Notes under the pieces: model-generated
What the model saw: the letters and a program-made list of their open reading frames with translations, nothing else
Databases searched by the model: none
Told to the model about the DNA's origin: nothing
Shown: positions 8,663-17,308 of the stretch, one piece after another
Numbering within the stretch: the stretch's first letter is position 1
Layout of the letters: each line of letters begins with the position of its first letter
NCBI RefSeq assembly: GCF_000186265.1
Contig: NC_014934.1
Span: forward strand, 1,922,001-1,986,000
Source of the DNA: Cellulophaga algicola DSM 14237
Lineage (GTDB): Bacteria > Bacteroidota > Bacteroidia > Flavobacteriales > Flavobacteriaceae
Reading direction: 5' to 3'
Length of the DNA: 64,000 nt
Program-made: the position numbers and the translations under genes

Positions 8663-10636
8663 ATGGTTTTTAGCGCCTATAACTGGGATCAATTTGGTTT
8701 TAAAACTTTTGATGCGGGTAGTGAATACATCTATGATATTCAGGGTCTGCATTATAGCGTTAGAACAGACAGTGTGTTTACCAAAACCCTTTGGGATAAA
8801 CTAGATGTAAAAAAGAATAAAAACGAAGGTCTAATTGATATAGGTGAATTAAAATTGGCATACGCTACATTAGAGACGCAAGAAGCAATTTCAAAAATGG
8901 TATGCAAGCATACCCTAGAATGGGCATATACACCAAAACAAATAAGTGATGAGGTTAGTAAAATTTACGATTATTATATCAGTTTAGAAGACCCAAGTGT
9001 TGAAGGTGAATTAAAAGATTTAAAGAAACAAAAATTACAGGGCTTAGAAGAGCAGATAGAAAAAATGATGTTTTGGGAAGAATTAAAAACAAAAGTATAC
9101 ACACCGCCAGAACCAGAACCCGAAATTAAAGAGAGACCTGAACAAGTAGCTTTAGAATTGAAAGCCTTAGGTATAATAGATTATCCATACAAACTTACTA
9201 CTGCCAATGATCCTATCTTGAAAGTAGTTGCTGTTGATCCTGTTGAAAATGACATTCATGCACCAACACCTGACCCAGTTGAAACACCAACAGAAACACC
9301 AATAGAAACAGCAGTAGAGGAGCAAGTAAAAGCACCAGAACGATTAATGCCAGATACCAATCATGTGTATCATTTCCACCCTATTGCTTTTATTAACCAT
9401 ATGAAATTGATGTTCGCTAAAGGTCCTACTGGCGAATGTTTTTGTAATAAAGATTTTACTGTAGAGGATTTGAAGAAAATTGTTTACCATGTTCGTTACA
9501 ATACGTTTGATAAGACTTCTAAAAAATCAATGCATCATCATCACGGAGATAGGATCTTTTATGATGGGGAAGTTCCAAAATCAGACCAAACTTATACTAA
9601 TTTTGCGGAAGTATTAAATACATCATTTAACAAGTATGGAATAAAAACGTGCATTCAAAAAATACATTTTCTTGCTAATATGTATATAGAAACTCAATAT
9701 TTTACAAAATTAGAAGAAGGCGAAAATAAATGGATGGATAAATATAAACCATATATCGGACGGGGATTTATGCACCTTACACATGATTATCATTATAAAG
9801 AGTATTCAGAAATAACAGGTAATACTGATATATTTAGTGGTACTAATTACAAAAAAGTAGCTAGTGATATGAATATCGCGGCGGATACTGCAGCTTGGTA
9901 TTGGAAGAAGAATAACCTAAATAAACATGCTGATAAGGATGACATAAGAGCTACCTGTAAAGTTATCAATCCCGCTTTATTAGAATATACTAAAGGTCGC
10001 CGTGTTGCATGGATAAAGCTAAAGGAAGCATTTGGTGGCTATCCCTATAATTGTTTAACAGATGCCAGTAAGCATGAAGCCCCGGTATATGAAGAAGGCG
10101 TATTAGAGGAAATGCGTAAATGGGCAGATCAGCACGTACAGTATACGATGGAAACTTCAACTCCTTTGAGAACTAAATTTGATGAGTCTGCATTAGGAAA
10201 ACTTGACTGTTCTGAATTTGTGTGTAGATATTTGCACAAATTAGGGATAACAGATACTGTTAAGCATATTGCGACAGATGGTATGATTACTCAAGAGAAG
10301 TTTAGGACCTCTGTAGGTAATAATAACATAGATTTTTTAACAGGAAGTGACAGTGAAGATTACACACCACAAGCAGGAGATATATTCGTTTGGTCAAGAG
10401 CTCCTGGTGATGGTCATACAGGCGTTGTACACAGTGTAGATGGTGACAAAATAACTATTTTAGAAGCTATTGGTAAAAATGGTTCCTCAGATGAACCATA
10501 TCATATAAATGAAGGAGGGTATGAAGGTATGCATTGTTCGCGCACATCATATTATAGAAAAGATAAGAAAGCTTTAGCGAAACATGGTGGTTGGAAAGGT
10601 TACTTTAGACCTAAAAATTATACAAAACAGTTATAA
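8663..10636 (+). CDS. Bifunctional peptidoglycan hydrolase effector: GH19-like lysozyme plus NlpC/CHAP-type amidase
   Basis: 657 residues without a signal peptide, consistent with delivery by an injection apparatus. Residues ~1-150 are a charged helical region. Residues ~165-235 are a Pro/Thr/Glu-rich linker, followed by HFHPIAFINHM. Residues ~290-470 form a GH19/chitinase-like lysozyme domain (HFLANMYIETQYF with the likely catalytic Glu, then GRGFMHLTHDYHY). Residues ~505-650 form a cysteine amidase domain with Cys ~515 (LDCSEFV) and His ~585 (DGHTGVV). The frame 8604-8663 (+1 relative) encodes more plausible N-terminal sequence ending VGKKWF, so a frameshift may have removed the N-terminus. 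It is followed without a gap by a YARHG lipoprotein gene, its likely immunity. Confidence 0.75.
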   Translation: MVFSAYNWDQFGFKTFDAGSEYIYDIQGLHYSVRTDSVFTKTLWDKLDVKKNKNEGLIDIGELKLAYATLETQEAISKMVCKHTLEWAYTPKQISDEVSKIYDYYISLEDPSVEGELKDLKKQKLQGLEEQIEKMMFWEELKTKVYTPPEPEPEIKERPEQVALELKALGIIDYPYKLTTANDPILKVVAVDPVENDIHAPTPDPVETPTETPIETAVEEQVKAPERLMPDTNHVYHFHPIAFINHMKLMFAKGPTGECFCNKDFTVEDLKKIVYHVRYNTFDKTSKKSMHHHHGDRIFYDGEVPKSDQTYTNFAEVLNTSFNKYGIKTCIQKIHFLANMYIETQYFTKLEEGENKWMDKYKPYIGRGFMHLTHDYHYKEYSEITGNTDIFSGTNYKKVASDMNIAADTAAWYWKKNNLNKHADKDDIRATCKVINPALLEYTKGRRVAWIKLKEAFGGYPYNCLTDASKHEAPVYEEGVLEEMRKWADQHVQYTMETSTPLRTKFDESALGKLDCSEFVCRYLHKLGITDTVKHIATDGMITQEKFRTSVGNNNIDFLTGSDSEDYTPQAGDIFVWSRAPGDGHTGVVHSVDGDKITILEAIGKNGSSDEPYHINEGGYEGMHCSRTSYYRKDKKALAKHGGWKGYFRPKNYTKQL

Positions 10637-11418
10637 TGAAGAAAATATTATTAGTAGTTCTATTAGGTTTATTTATTTCTTGTAAAGGGCAAATAGAACA
10701 AAAAAAAGAATCTTTTAAATTTTTAACGTATACCGAGTTAGAATCAAAATCTACGAAGGAACTAAGGTTAGTAAGAAATGAGGTTTTTGCAAGAAAAGGA
10801 TATGTTTTTAACAATGCAACTCTTCAAAAATACTTTTCAGATAAGGATTGGTATACCCCAAATCCAAATTTAAAAATTACGTTTACAGATGAAGAGACTG
10901 CCTTTATCAATAAGATTAAAAAGCTTGAAAATCTTAGGCTAACCTTACAAAATTCTAAATCTAATCAATCGGTTAATTGTATTGACAAAATAGATGATGA
11001 AAATAACATATATCCTATAACTTTTGAAATGACAGAAGATTATAGGTTTTATGACAAAATAGAAAAAGCTGAGCTTGATATGTTTGACAATGATAAAATC
11101 AAAGATATAAGTTGTGAGGGAATAACTTATAAGATAAAGTGCTTTGATCAAATCGAATATTTGCTAATACCAACAGCTCTATGTGGTAATGATGAAACAT
11201 TTTTGGTTTTAATAAAGGAAGGAAAAACAGAAATAAAGAATATATATGGCGCCCAATCTAGATATGAAAGGCTTGACTATGTTTTAACAAAAGACTTTTT
11301 AGAAATAATAAAAACGGATTATTATGAGTACGAAGCTGATCAAAAAAGAGATGAAGGAAAAATCAAAAAAACATCTATGAAATATAAGTTAACTGAGACA
11401 GGCTTGGTTAAGTTTTAA
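10636..11418 (+). CDS. YARHG-domain lipoprotein, putative immunity for the GH19/amidase effector
   Basis: 260 residues with a lipoprotein signal (LLGLFISCKG). The YARHG domain is visible at ~30-95 (LRLVRNEVFARKGYVF, then YFSDKDWYTPNPN). YARHG is an extracellular domain often found in lipoproteins near cell-wall enzymes. The ATG shares its A with the TAA of the upstream effector, so translation is coupled. A periplasmic lipoprotein that binds an incoming peptidoglycan hydrolase fits both place and partner. A paralogue with the same domain is at 11615. The toxin-antagonist role is inferred from position. Confidence 0.7.
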   Translation: MKKILLVVLLGLFISCKGQIEQKKESFKFLTYTELESKSTKELRLVRNEVFARKGYVFNNATLQKYFSDKDWYTPNPNLKITFTDEETAFINKIKKLENLRLTLQNSKSNQSVNCIDKIDDENNIYPITFEMTEDYRFYDKIEKAELDMFDNDKIKDISCEGITYKIKCFDQIEYLLIPTALCGNDETFLVLIKEGKTEIKNIYGAQSRYERLDYVLTKDFLEIIKTDYYEYEADQKRDEGKIKKTSMKYKLTETGLVKF

Positions 11419-11423
11419 TTGTT

Positions 11424-11600
11424 CCCCGCTAGCGCAAGCGTCTCGCTTGTGCCGTTACAGCTTTGAATAAAATAATTTTCATCACTTATTTCTTTTACTC
11501 TTTTGTATCTTACTCATTCGGTTAAGAGCGCGACAATCGCAGTAGCGTAATGCTTTTTAATCAGTGAGGTTGGCTAGGGTATTTTGGACCAAGAAATTCC
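11424..11600 (+). repeat. Repeat A, copy 2
   Basis: The cleanest copy. It opens with CGCTAGCGCAAGCG-TCT-CGCTTGTGCCG, an almost perfect stem-loop, followed ~80 bp later by GAGCGCGACAATCGCAGTAGCG. It ends in a degenerate effector tail (GWLGYFGPRN) directly before the YARHG lipoprotein start. That tail resembles the true end of the upstream effector (GWKGYFRPKN), so the unit looks like a relic of a second copy of this effector carried with its own immunity gene. Confidence 0.6.
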
Positions 11601-11614
11601 TTAAAATAATTAGA

Positions 11615-12373
11615 ATGAAGAGAATTATATTATTTACATTACTATGCAGCATTTTGTCTTGTAAAGGGCAAACAGAATCAAAAGAAGTAGTTTCGTCATT
11701 TGAGTATTTAACGGAAGAAGTATTAAAAACAAAATCTAAAAAAGAATTAGGTTTACTCCGCAACGAAGTTTATGCTAGAAAAGGTTATGTTTTTAAAAAT
11801 GATGATTTAAATACTTATTTCGAAACTAAATCATGGTATAAACCTAATCCAAATATTTCTTTATCATTTACTGAAAAAGAAAGTAGTTATATTTCTAAAA
11901 TAAAGACCTTAGAAGAGGTAGAAAATGATTCCTCAATAGTTAATTGTATTAATTATTATGATCATAATAAATCAAAGATATACCCCTTGTCGGGTTCTAA
12001 AATAGAAAATGAGGAACTTCCAAACGGACTAATTGATATTGAATTAAGTCATGACAGCCTTAAACCGGAAATAAAAGAAATTTTGTTTGATGGATCTATT
12101 TTTAATCTTGATTGTCTAAATCCTAACAAATATAGATTTATAATTACAGCATATCCAAATCAAAATCTACACTCATATTTAGTTATTGGTGACTTGATCG
12201 AAATCAAAAAACTTTATGGTAGTTTTGGTCCTTATGACAGTCATAAAGAATATGATTTTGTATTGGATCACGAGGATTTAGAAATCACTATTGAAGATTG
12301 GGAGCGAGATAAAAAAGTATCAACTATGGTTGAAAAGTACAAGCTTACAGATACAGGTTTAGTTAAGTTGTAA
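11615..12373 (+). CDS. YARHG-domain lipoprotein, orphan immunity paralogue
   Basis: About 252 residues from ATG 11615, chosen because it places the lipoprotein signal (LLCSILSCKG) at the N-terminus; the frame is open for 17 more codons upstream. A YARHG domain (LGLLRNEVYARKGYVF, YFETKSWYKPNPN) aligns with the gene at 10636, and the C-termini match in the KYKLT(D/E)TGLVK ending, while the middle differs. There is no complete effector in front, only the tail relic in repeat A copy 2. This is the classic appearance of an orphan immunity gene kept after loss of its toxin. Confidence 0.65.
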   Translation: MKRIILFTLLCSILSCKGQTESKEVVSSFEYLTEEVLKTKSKKELGLLRNEVYARKGYVFKNDDLNTYFETKSWYKPNPNISLSFTEKESSYISKIKTLEEVENDSSIVNCINYYDHNKSKIYPLSGSKIENEELPNGLIDIELSHDSLKPEIKEILFDGSIFNLDCLNPNKYRFIITAYPNQNLHSYLVIGDLIEIKKLYGSFGPYDSHKEYDFVLDHEDLEITIEDWERDKKVSTMVEKYKLTDTGLVKL

Positions 12374-12384
12374 ATTTTTACTCT

Positions 12385-12583
12385 CGAGCGCTTGTTTGTA
12401 TCGGATGCCTTATAGAGTAGGAAAACATCAATTATAATTATTAATGTTTTAATTAACTTTCGCACTTTTAAGTAATGAGTAGAAAGCATACGTTTCATAC
12501 TCCCGAAGGAGTATATTTTGTGTCTTTTGCTATTGTATGTTTGAGGGGCATATTTACAAGTAATAGCTAGGACGGCAATCGTT
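12385..12583 (+). repeat. Repeat C, copy 3: RAYT (type 2) N-terminal relic
   Basis: Starts GAGCGCTTGTTTG. An ATG at 12476 opens MSRKHTFHTPEGVYFVSFA, the clearest RAYT N-terminus of type 2, which breaks after ~20 codons. A GCTAGGACGGCAATCG...CGCTCG hairpin follows and then the amidase tail. The layout is the same as copy 1 at 3797, so the two whole units (RAYT relic, tail, lipoprotein) are duplicates. Confidence 0.6.
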
Positions 12584-12775
12584 GCAAACGCTCGATATCA
12601 GGGCGATATTGCAGTGATTGAATCTTTTCAGGGAATCAAAAAGTTGCATGAATATGGTCACTTACAAGTGTTTAACGGTAGTAAATGGTTGTCAGATTTT
12701 GTACAAAATGGTTTTTGGGCAGGAAGTGACTATGAAAAAGCGAAAACAAATCATAAATTTTATAGATGGGAATAA
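12584..12775 (+). pseudogene. C-terminal tail of an NlpC/CHAP-like amidase effector, copy 2
   Basis: Same frame and near-identical sequence to 3902-4093: GDIAVIESF, HEYGHLQVF, KFYRWE, stop at 12773-12775. It retains the catalytic-His half and no Cys, and has no own start codon. It overlaps the ATG of the lipoprotein gene at 12766 by 10 bp. Confidence 0.6.
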
Positions 12776-13626
12776 ATAGAATATCAAAAAAATTAATAAT
12801 TTTTCTTTTTACATTTTCAATTATTTCATGTAAGCAAAATGTTGAAAAAGACAAAGTTATTCAAACAGCAACTGTTGTACATCAAATTGAAAAGAAACAA
12901 GAGATAGTTAAAGTAGAAAATCAAGTTTCTCAAAAAAAAGCTATTGATTTCTTAAGGAAGTTCTATGTCTTGTACTTAACAGATATAAATGAAGATACAA
13001 ATAGATGTAAACTAGGGGATTACCTTACTGAAGATTTAATTGAATCCATAGATGCATCAGATGGGGATTTAATAATTGATTCTCAAGATTATGAAAAGAT
13101 TGACTTAAATACTTTAAAGGTTTCGAAAACCAATATTGAAAATGTTTTTAAAGTTAGTTTTATTAATTATGATGAAAGGAAAATAAATATAAAATTATTA
13201 CCTATAAAAGAATCTTTTAAAATTTCAGGTATTACAATTTTTCGTAAAAGTATAAATTTTACTTATCCATCAACAGTCACAAAACCGGGAACTATAGATG
13301 CGTATGATTTTAATTTGTTAAGTTATGTTACAGATTCTGCAGGTGATAGAACGCAAGTAAGCTTTTTTTTGGAAGATTTTTCTAACGGGTTTGTATTTAC
13401 AAAAGATTCTTATGATGAGAATTTTGAATACCGATGTATTAAGAAAAAAACAGGAAAAGACTTAAAGTTATATTATCAAGAGGACTCTGATTATGATAAA
13501 TATACTGGAGATACAAGTATACCATTAATTACTATTTATAAAAAAGGAGAAGATTTTTATGCCGTTAGTTCTCTTATAGAAAACGGAAAAGAAGTTAAGC
13601 TAAAAGAAGTTGAAAGTAGATATTAA
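12766..13626 (+). CDS. Lipoprotein, putative amidase-immunity protein (intact copy)
   Basis: 286 residues with a lipoprotein signal (FTFSIISCKQ, Cys ~23). The mature part begins with a Lys/Glu-rich coiled stretch, then a compact domain containing FYVLYLTDINEDTNRCKLG and a C-terminal half ending KEVESRY. No family recognised. It overlaps an amidase tail by 10 bp and is the intact counterpart of the frameshifted gene at 4084. Of the two, the C-terminal half is the nearly identical part, and differences cluster around residues 95-150, suggesting diversification or conversion. Periplasmic immunity against the amidase is the likely role. Confidence 0.6.
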   Translation: MGINRISKKLIIFLFTFSIISCKQNVEKDKVIQTATVVHQIEKKQEIVKVENQVSQKKAIDFLRKFYVLYLTDINEDTNRCKLGDYLTEDLIESIDASDGDLIIDSQDYEKIDLNTLKVSKTNIENVFKVSFINYDERKINIKLLPIKESFKISGITIFRKSINFTYPSTVTKPGTIDAYDFNLLSYVTDSAGDRTQVSFFLEDFSNGFVFTKDSYDENFEYRCIKKKTGKDLKLYYQEDSDYDKYTGDTSIPLITIYKKGEDFYAVSSLIENGKEVKLKEVESRY

Positions 13627-13851
13627 CCCCCTCGCGCGAAATATCCGCTACTCTGGCGCACTTCTGTGAAGTGTGTCTAATTTTCTTTAGTATTTGCAGT
13701 GCAATTTATAATCTTTAAACAATGTCTCAGAGATATAAAGTCATAGATAGTACCGTTCCAACATTTGCGACAATAACACTAATTGATTGGGTAGATTTAT
13801 TTATTCAACCAACGTATTTTAAAATATTAGATGATTCTCTAAATTATTGTA
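13627..13851 (+). repeat. Repeat B, copy 3: RAYT N-terminal relic
   Basis: A CCCCCTCGCGCGA start and an ATG at 13722 opening MSQRYKVIDSTVPTFAT...IDWVDLFIQPTYF. The frame runs to DDSLNYC and is then fused, after TGTA, to amidase sequence at 13852. The breakpoint is the same as in copy 2 (6830), though the attached effector differs. Confidence 0.6.
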
Positions 13852-14121
13852 TTGCAAACCTATGCTGGGCTTAATGCTCATCAATACAATCCTTATCTTG
13901 TCAAACAAGGTTTTAAAGAAGTCGCTGTTGGGAATTATCAAATAGGAGATATAGCTGTTGTTGAGAAGTTTGAATGGAACGGTACCGAGCATAAATGGGG
14001 TCATGTACAGATGTATGCTGTTGACAATCAATGGTTTTCAGATTTTTTTCAAACAGGTTTTTGGACAGGTGGAGATTATAGAAAAGCAGAACCAAATTAT
14101 AAAATTTACAGATGGGAATAA
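13852..14121 (+). pseudogene. C-terminal tail of an NlpC/CHAP-like amidase effector, divergent copy
   Basis: About 89 residues: QYNPYLVKQGF, GDIAVVEKFEW, KWGHVQMY, GDYRKAEPNYKIYRWE. It belongs to the same family as the tails at 3902 and 12584 but extends further upstream. The Cys motif that should precede it is missing, so it is a fragment fused to the RAYT relic. The ATG-like start in the reading is only an in-frame leucine/methionine codon. It overlaps the following lipoprotein gene by 10 bp. Confidence 0.6.
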
Positions 14122-15344
14122 ATACAATATCAAGGCTTTTAATAATTTTCACATTTCTTCTTCTTTCTTGTAAGCAGGAAGTAAAAAAAGAAAATAAGAT
14201 CACAATAGAAAAAAACATACCAAAAATAGAAGTCTCCCAAGAAAAACAGGAAAAAAAAGATAAATCTGATTTAGAAATAATCTTAAAACAACAACTGGAT
14301 ATTGGCTATACACAATTGTATGATGATTCTTATGATATATCTGATTACAAATATTCAGAAAAGGATTTAGAGGTTATCCTTCCCCTTTTACAAAAAAACA
14401 CACAAAATTTAAATAGTTTATCTAGTGAAGTATTTAATTCCAAAATTAAAAAAATATTTGGAAGAACTATCCTTCCAAAATCTAACAAAAAATACTTAAC
14501 CATATTTTTTGAAAATCCTTGTAACCGGAATACTTCTTATTATAGAAACGATAATACTATAGAAGTACAACCACTCTCAATTCATATAATTAAGGGACTT
14601 AACTTTATAACAGAACTTTATGCTATCCCTGAAATAATCGGTTATCAGAAACAATTTTTAGATTTATCTAATAACGAGAAAACATCTAATAATGAAAGAA
14701 CATCTAGCGATGGAACTCTTGTCGCGATTCATAAATGGAAAGATGTAAACGATTTAAATAATAAGAGACTCTTTAATTTAAAAAAGTTTGTTGCTAGAAA
14801 TGAATATCTATTTAATGATAATAAGGATCATTTTGATTGGTTAATCAATAATGATGAATATTTTATGAAAAGTCTTATCTCTGAATTTGGATATTTAGAA
14901 GATAGTAAGCTTTTAATATGGTTTATCAAAAAATATAGATTTGAAACTATAAATGGAAAAACAAATGGTTTTGAATATGGAAAACTATTATGGCATAAAA
15001 ACTGTAACAACAAATTTGTTTTCCACAATCTTGTTTTAGAAAAAATGAAAGATGATGAATCCTTTAGTGATGATTTAAATAGTTATATTAATTTTTTAAT
15101 ACAAAACAATCAAAATTTTGATAATCTTTCCTTTAAAAATCAAGCATATTTAATTGCTCAGATATACCATTCCATACAAAATGAAACCTATGAAATGTTT
15201 GCATATATGGGAGGTTTTGCAGAGTTCCAAGACAAAAACAACGTATATTCAGAAGAGTTTGAGAAAAACAATTACTATGATTTAGAAGGGTTTAAAGAAG
15301 AATGGCTACAAGCAAAAGTAGATGGAAATGGTGTTTCTCGCTAA
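14112..15344 (+). CDS. Large lipoprotein, putative amidase-immunity protein
   Basis: 410 residues; the signal peptide ends in FLLLSCKQ. The first ten bases overlap the amidase tail exactly as in the 12766 unit (ATGGGAATAA), and the signal peptides are alike, but the mature protein is unrelated and much larger. A Lys/Glu-rich linker (~25-55) leads to a helical body with many Asn/Asp; no domain recognised. Sharing the first codons with other lipoproteins while the body differs suggests recombination just inside the immunity gene. Immunity is inferred from position. Confidence 0.55.
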   Translation: MGINTISRLLIIFTFLLLSCKQEVKKENKITIEKNIPKIEVSQEKQEKKDKSDLEIILKQQLDIGYTQLYDDSYDISDYKYSEKDLEVILPLLQKNTQNLNSLSSEVFNSKIKKIFGRTILPKSNKKYLTIFFENPCNRNTSYYRNDNTIEVQPLSIHIIKGLNFITELYAIPEIIGYQKQFLDLSNNEKTSNNERTSSDGTLVAIHKWKDVNDLNNKRLFNLKKFVARNEYLFNDNKDHFDWLINNDEYFMKSLISEFGYLEDSKLLIWFIKKYRFETINGKTNGFEYGKLLWHKNCNNKFVFHNLVLEKMKDDESFSDDLNSYINFLIQNNQNFDNLSFKNQAYLIAQIYHSIQNETYEMFAYMGGFAEFQDKNNVYSEEFEKNNYYDLEGFKEEWLQAKVDGNGVSR

Positions 15345-15420
15345 TAGCCCCGCTCGTGCTAGTTTGTAACTAGTACCGTTTTCGAGCAAGTTTAAATAAT
15401 ACGATAAAAGAATAATCCAC

Positions 15421-15874
15421 AGCCCCCTCGCGCGACATATCCGCAACTCTGGCACACTTCTGTGAAGTGTGTCTAATTTTCTTTAGTATTTGCAATGCAA
15501 TTTATAATGTTTAAACAAGGTCTCAGAGATATAAAGTTATAGATAGTACCGTTCCAACATTTGTGACAATAACAATAATTGATTTGGGTAGATTTATTTA
15601 TTCGACCAACCTATTTTAAAATATTAGATGATTCTCTAAATTATATACATTATAATCCTATGGCTTCAGAATTAGTTTATTATGAAAGAGATTGGAAAAA
15701 CAGTAGCTATGCAATTTATGAAGAAGACAATCCGGAGATCCCTTCGGTTAAAGTACATCCTCTATGGTATTTTAAAATAGAAAAACAATTAGTCACACCT
15801 TACAAAAGCGCGCCAGCTTCTGCAATTATAGATGTGGCACGAGTAGTGCAAGAGGCGGAAACAACAATCGTTAT
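15421..15874 (+). repeat. Repeat B, copy 4: RAYT relic with central deletion
   Basis: Similar to copy 1: the ATG is mutated to AGG, the extra T in GATTTGGG is present, and LNY is joined to YIHYNPMASELVYYERDWK. After the RAYT C-terminus the frame continues EIPSVKVHPLWYFKIEKQL and SAPASAIIDVARVVQ, of unknown origin, shared with copy 1. The stretch 15345-15420 before it holds a REP-like CTCGTGCTAGTTTGTAACTAG palindrome and nothing else. Confidence 0.6.
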
Positions 15875-15994
15875 ATGGGCGTTAAAATAAAGCCTAATTC
15901 ATATGAGCATATTTTTATTAAAACTAATGAAGAGGGAAATGTACGTAATTTACCTCTTAAAGAATTACTTAAATCAAAAACATGGGAAAATTAG
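15875..15994 (+). pseudogene. Effector C-terminal tail (VasX-type)
   Basis: Reads MGVKIKPNSYEHIFIKT...LPLKELLKSKTWEN and stops at 15992-15994, overlapping the next gene's ATG (15982) by 13 bp. The final Thr-Trp echoes the ENTW end of the effector ending at 2168, which also overlaps a WYMDKNRPLPP-family gene. It is a tip retained with its immunity gene. A near-identical copy is at 5401-5514. Confidence 0.55.
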
Positions 15995-16842
15995 ATATTA
16001 ATTTTGAAAAAAAAAACACGCATTCTTCTTACCCAAAAAAACGTAAAAAGAACGAATTTTGGGCGGGTTATTTAGCTTTAAGCATCCAAGAATATCCACT
16101 ACCTTCAAATGACATAAATAAAAATAAAAATTTTATAGCTACTGATGAGTTCATTCGTCGAAAAAATTCAAAATTAGCGGGACCGTTAATTTTTGGAATA
16201 TCCTCTTTAATTTTTGTAATACGTTCTGTACTGATTTTTTTTTCTGATTTTGAATGGACTATTTATGAAAGTATAACATTTATTTTAAGTTTAAGCGTAA
16301 TGATTTTATCAGCAGCTTATTATTTGACTGTTCCTGAAAAACAAATTATTTTAGATCGCAAAAATGGGTTAGTATCTTTCCCTGCATTCAGTTACGGGAA
16401 ACCATACACTATGAAGATAATAAATATTAGAGTAGGATATGGTGGAGGAGCTAGTGGCTCTCCAAATCGAGATAAATTTATTATAATCAAACCTAACAAA
16501 TTAGAAAATGGATATACACCTTCTTTAGGTGGAAATTACAATCAAGAACTTTCATTTATATTGTGGTATACAGATAAAAACAGACCCTTACCGCTAGGCG
16601 ATGCATTTGATGATTACCGCAAAAAAGATTATAAACGCAGGAAAGAAGATGGTTTTCCTCCTCCGCTATTCCGGACCTATGTTCCTACAGATGAATTTAA
16701 AGACAAATGGCAAGAGGAACGTGAAAAACATTGGAAAGATATTATTTCAACGAACCAAAATGGAGATATTACACATCAATTATGGCAATCAGGCGAAAAT
16801 ATTGCTTTACATGGGGAGTGGAAAGAAGTTGTTCCTCAATAA
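15982..16842 (+). CDS. Membrane immunity candidate, (W)Y(M/T)DKNRPLP family, copy 3
   Basis: 286 residues with two transmembrane helices (~68-90, 97-115). The C-terminal domain reads LWYTDKNRPLPLGDAFDDY, then DYKRRKEDGFPPPL, the most diverged version of the family motif, and it has a longer end (KHWKDI...GEWKEVVPQ). Like copy 1 it ends with a stretch after the motif rather than IGGW. It overlaps the effector tail by 13 bp. It is followed by a perfect hairpin that may end transcription. Confidence 0.6.
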   Translation: MGKLDINFEKKNTHSSYPKKRKKNEFWAGYLALSIQEYPLPSNDINKNKNFIATDEFIRRKNSKLAGPLIFGISSLIFVIRSVLIFFSDFEWTIYESITFILSLSVMILSAAYYLTVPEKQIILDRKNGLVSFPAFSYGKPYTMKIINIRVGYGGGASGSPNRDKFIIIKPNKLENGYTPSLGGNYNQELSFILWYTDKNRPLPLGDAFDDYRKKDYKRRKEDGFPPPLFRTYVPTDEFKDKWQEEREKHWKDIISTNQNGDITHQLWQSGENIALHGEWKEVVPQ

Positions 16843-16847
16843 ACATC

Positions 16848-16892
16848 AATTTTGATATAGTTTTATTCTACCAATAAAACTATATCAAAATT
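16848..16892 (+). terminator. Perfect 20-bp stem-loop after the immunity gene
   Basis: The stem AATTTTGATATAGTTTTATT pairs with its exact complement 16873-16892 around a CTACC loop. It starts five bases after the upstream stop. It is A+T-rich without a following long T-run, so it may be a bidirectional terminator or a small palindromic element. The remaining 16893-17057 contains no recognisable gene. Confidence 0.5.
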
Positions 16893-17296
16893 TTGGACTA
16901 TTATTATTTCTTAACGTAAAGTTAGAGGTAATGAATACATAAAGAGTATAGGCTTGTCTTCTTCATTTATTCCAGGACTTATAACCTCAAGATTATTAAA
17001 TAATATTTTAAGATCGTGAGTCAATGACTTATTCATAGATTTTATTTCAATATTCTTAACCCCTCGCGCGACATATCCGCAACTCTGGCGCACTTCTTTG
17101 AAGTGTGGTCTAATTTTCTTTAGTACTTGTAATGCAATTTATAATCTTTAAATAAGGTCTCAGAGATATAAAGTCATAGATAGTACCGTTCCAACATTTG
17201 TGACAATAACACTAATTGATTGGGTAGATTTATTGGTCTCAAAAATAGTTAAAACTATGCACTTTAGTGCATTTCGCTTTAGCTTCTAAAAAGACC

Positions 17297-17304
17297 TACC
17301 TTTG
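17297..17304 (+). promoter_or_regulatory. Bacteroidota-type -7 box of tnpA
   Basis: TACCTTTG matches TAnnTTTG and lies only five bases upstream of the tnpA ATG, so the transcript would be nearly leaderless. Confidence 0.45.
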
Positions 17305-17308
17305 ATTT

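Noticed and set aside
16911-17093. A minus-strand 60-codon frame
   Set aside because: It overlaps repeat B and has no recognisable domain. The part outside the repeat may be a gene remnant but cannot be supported.
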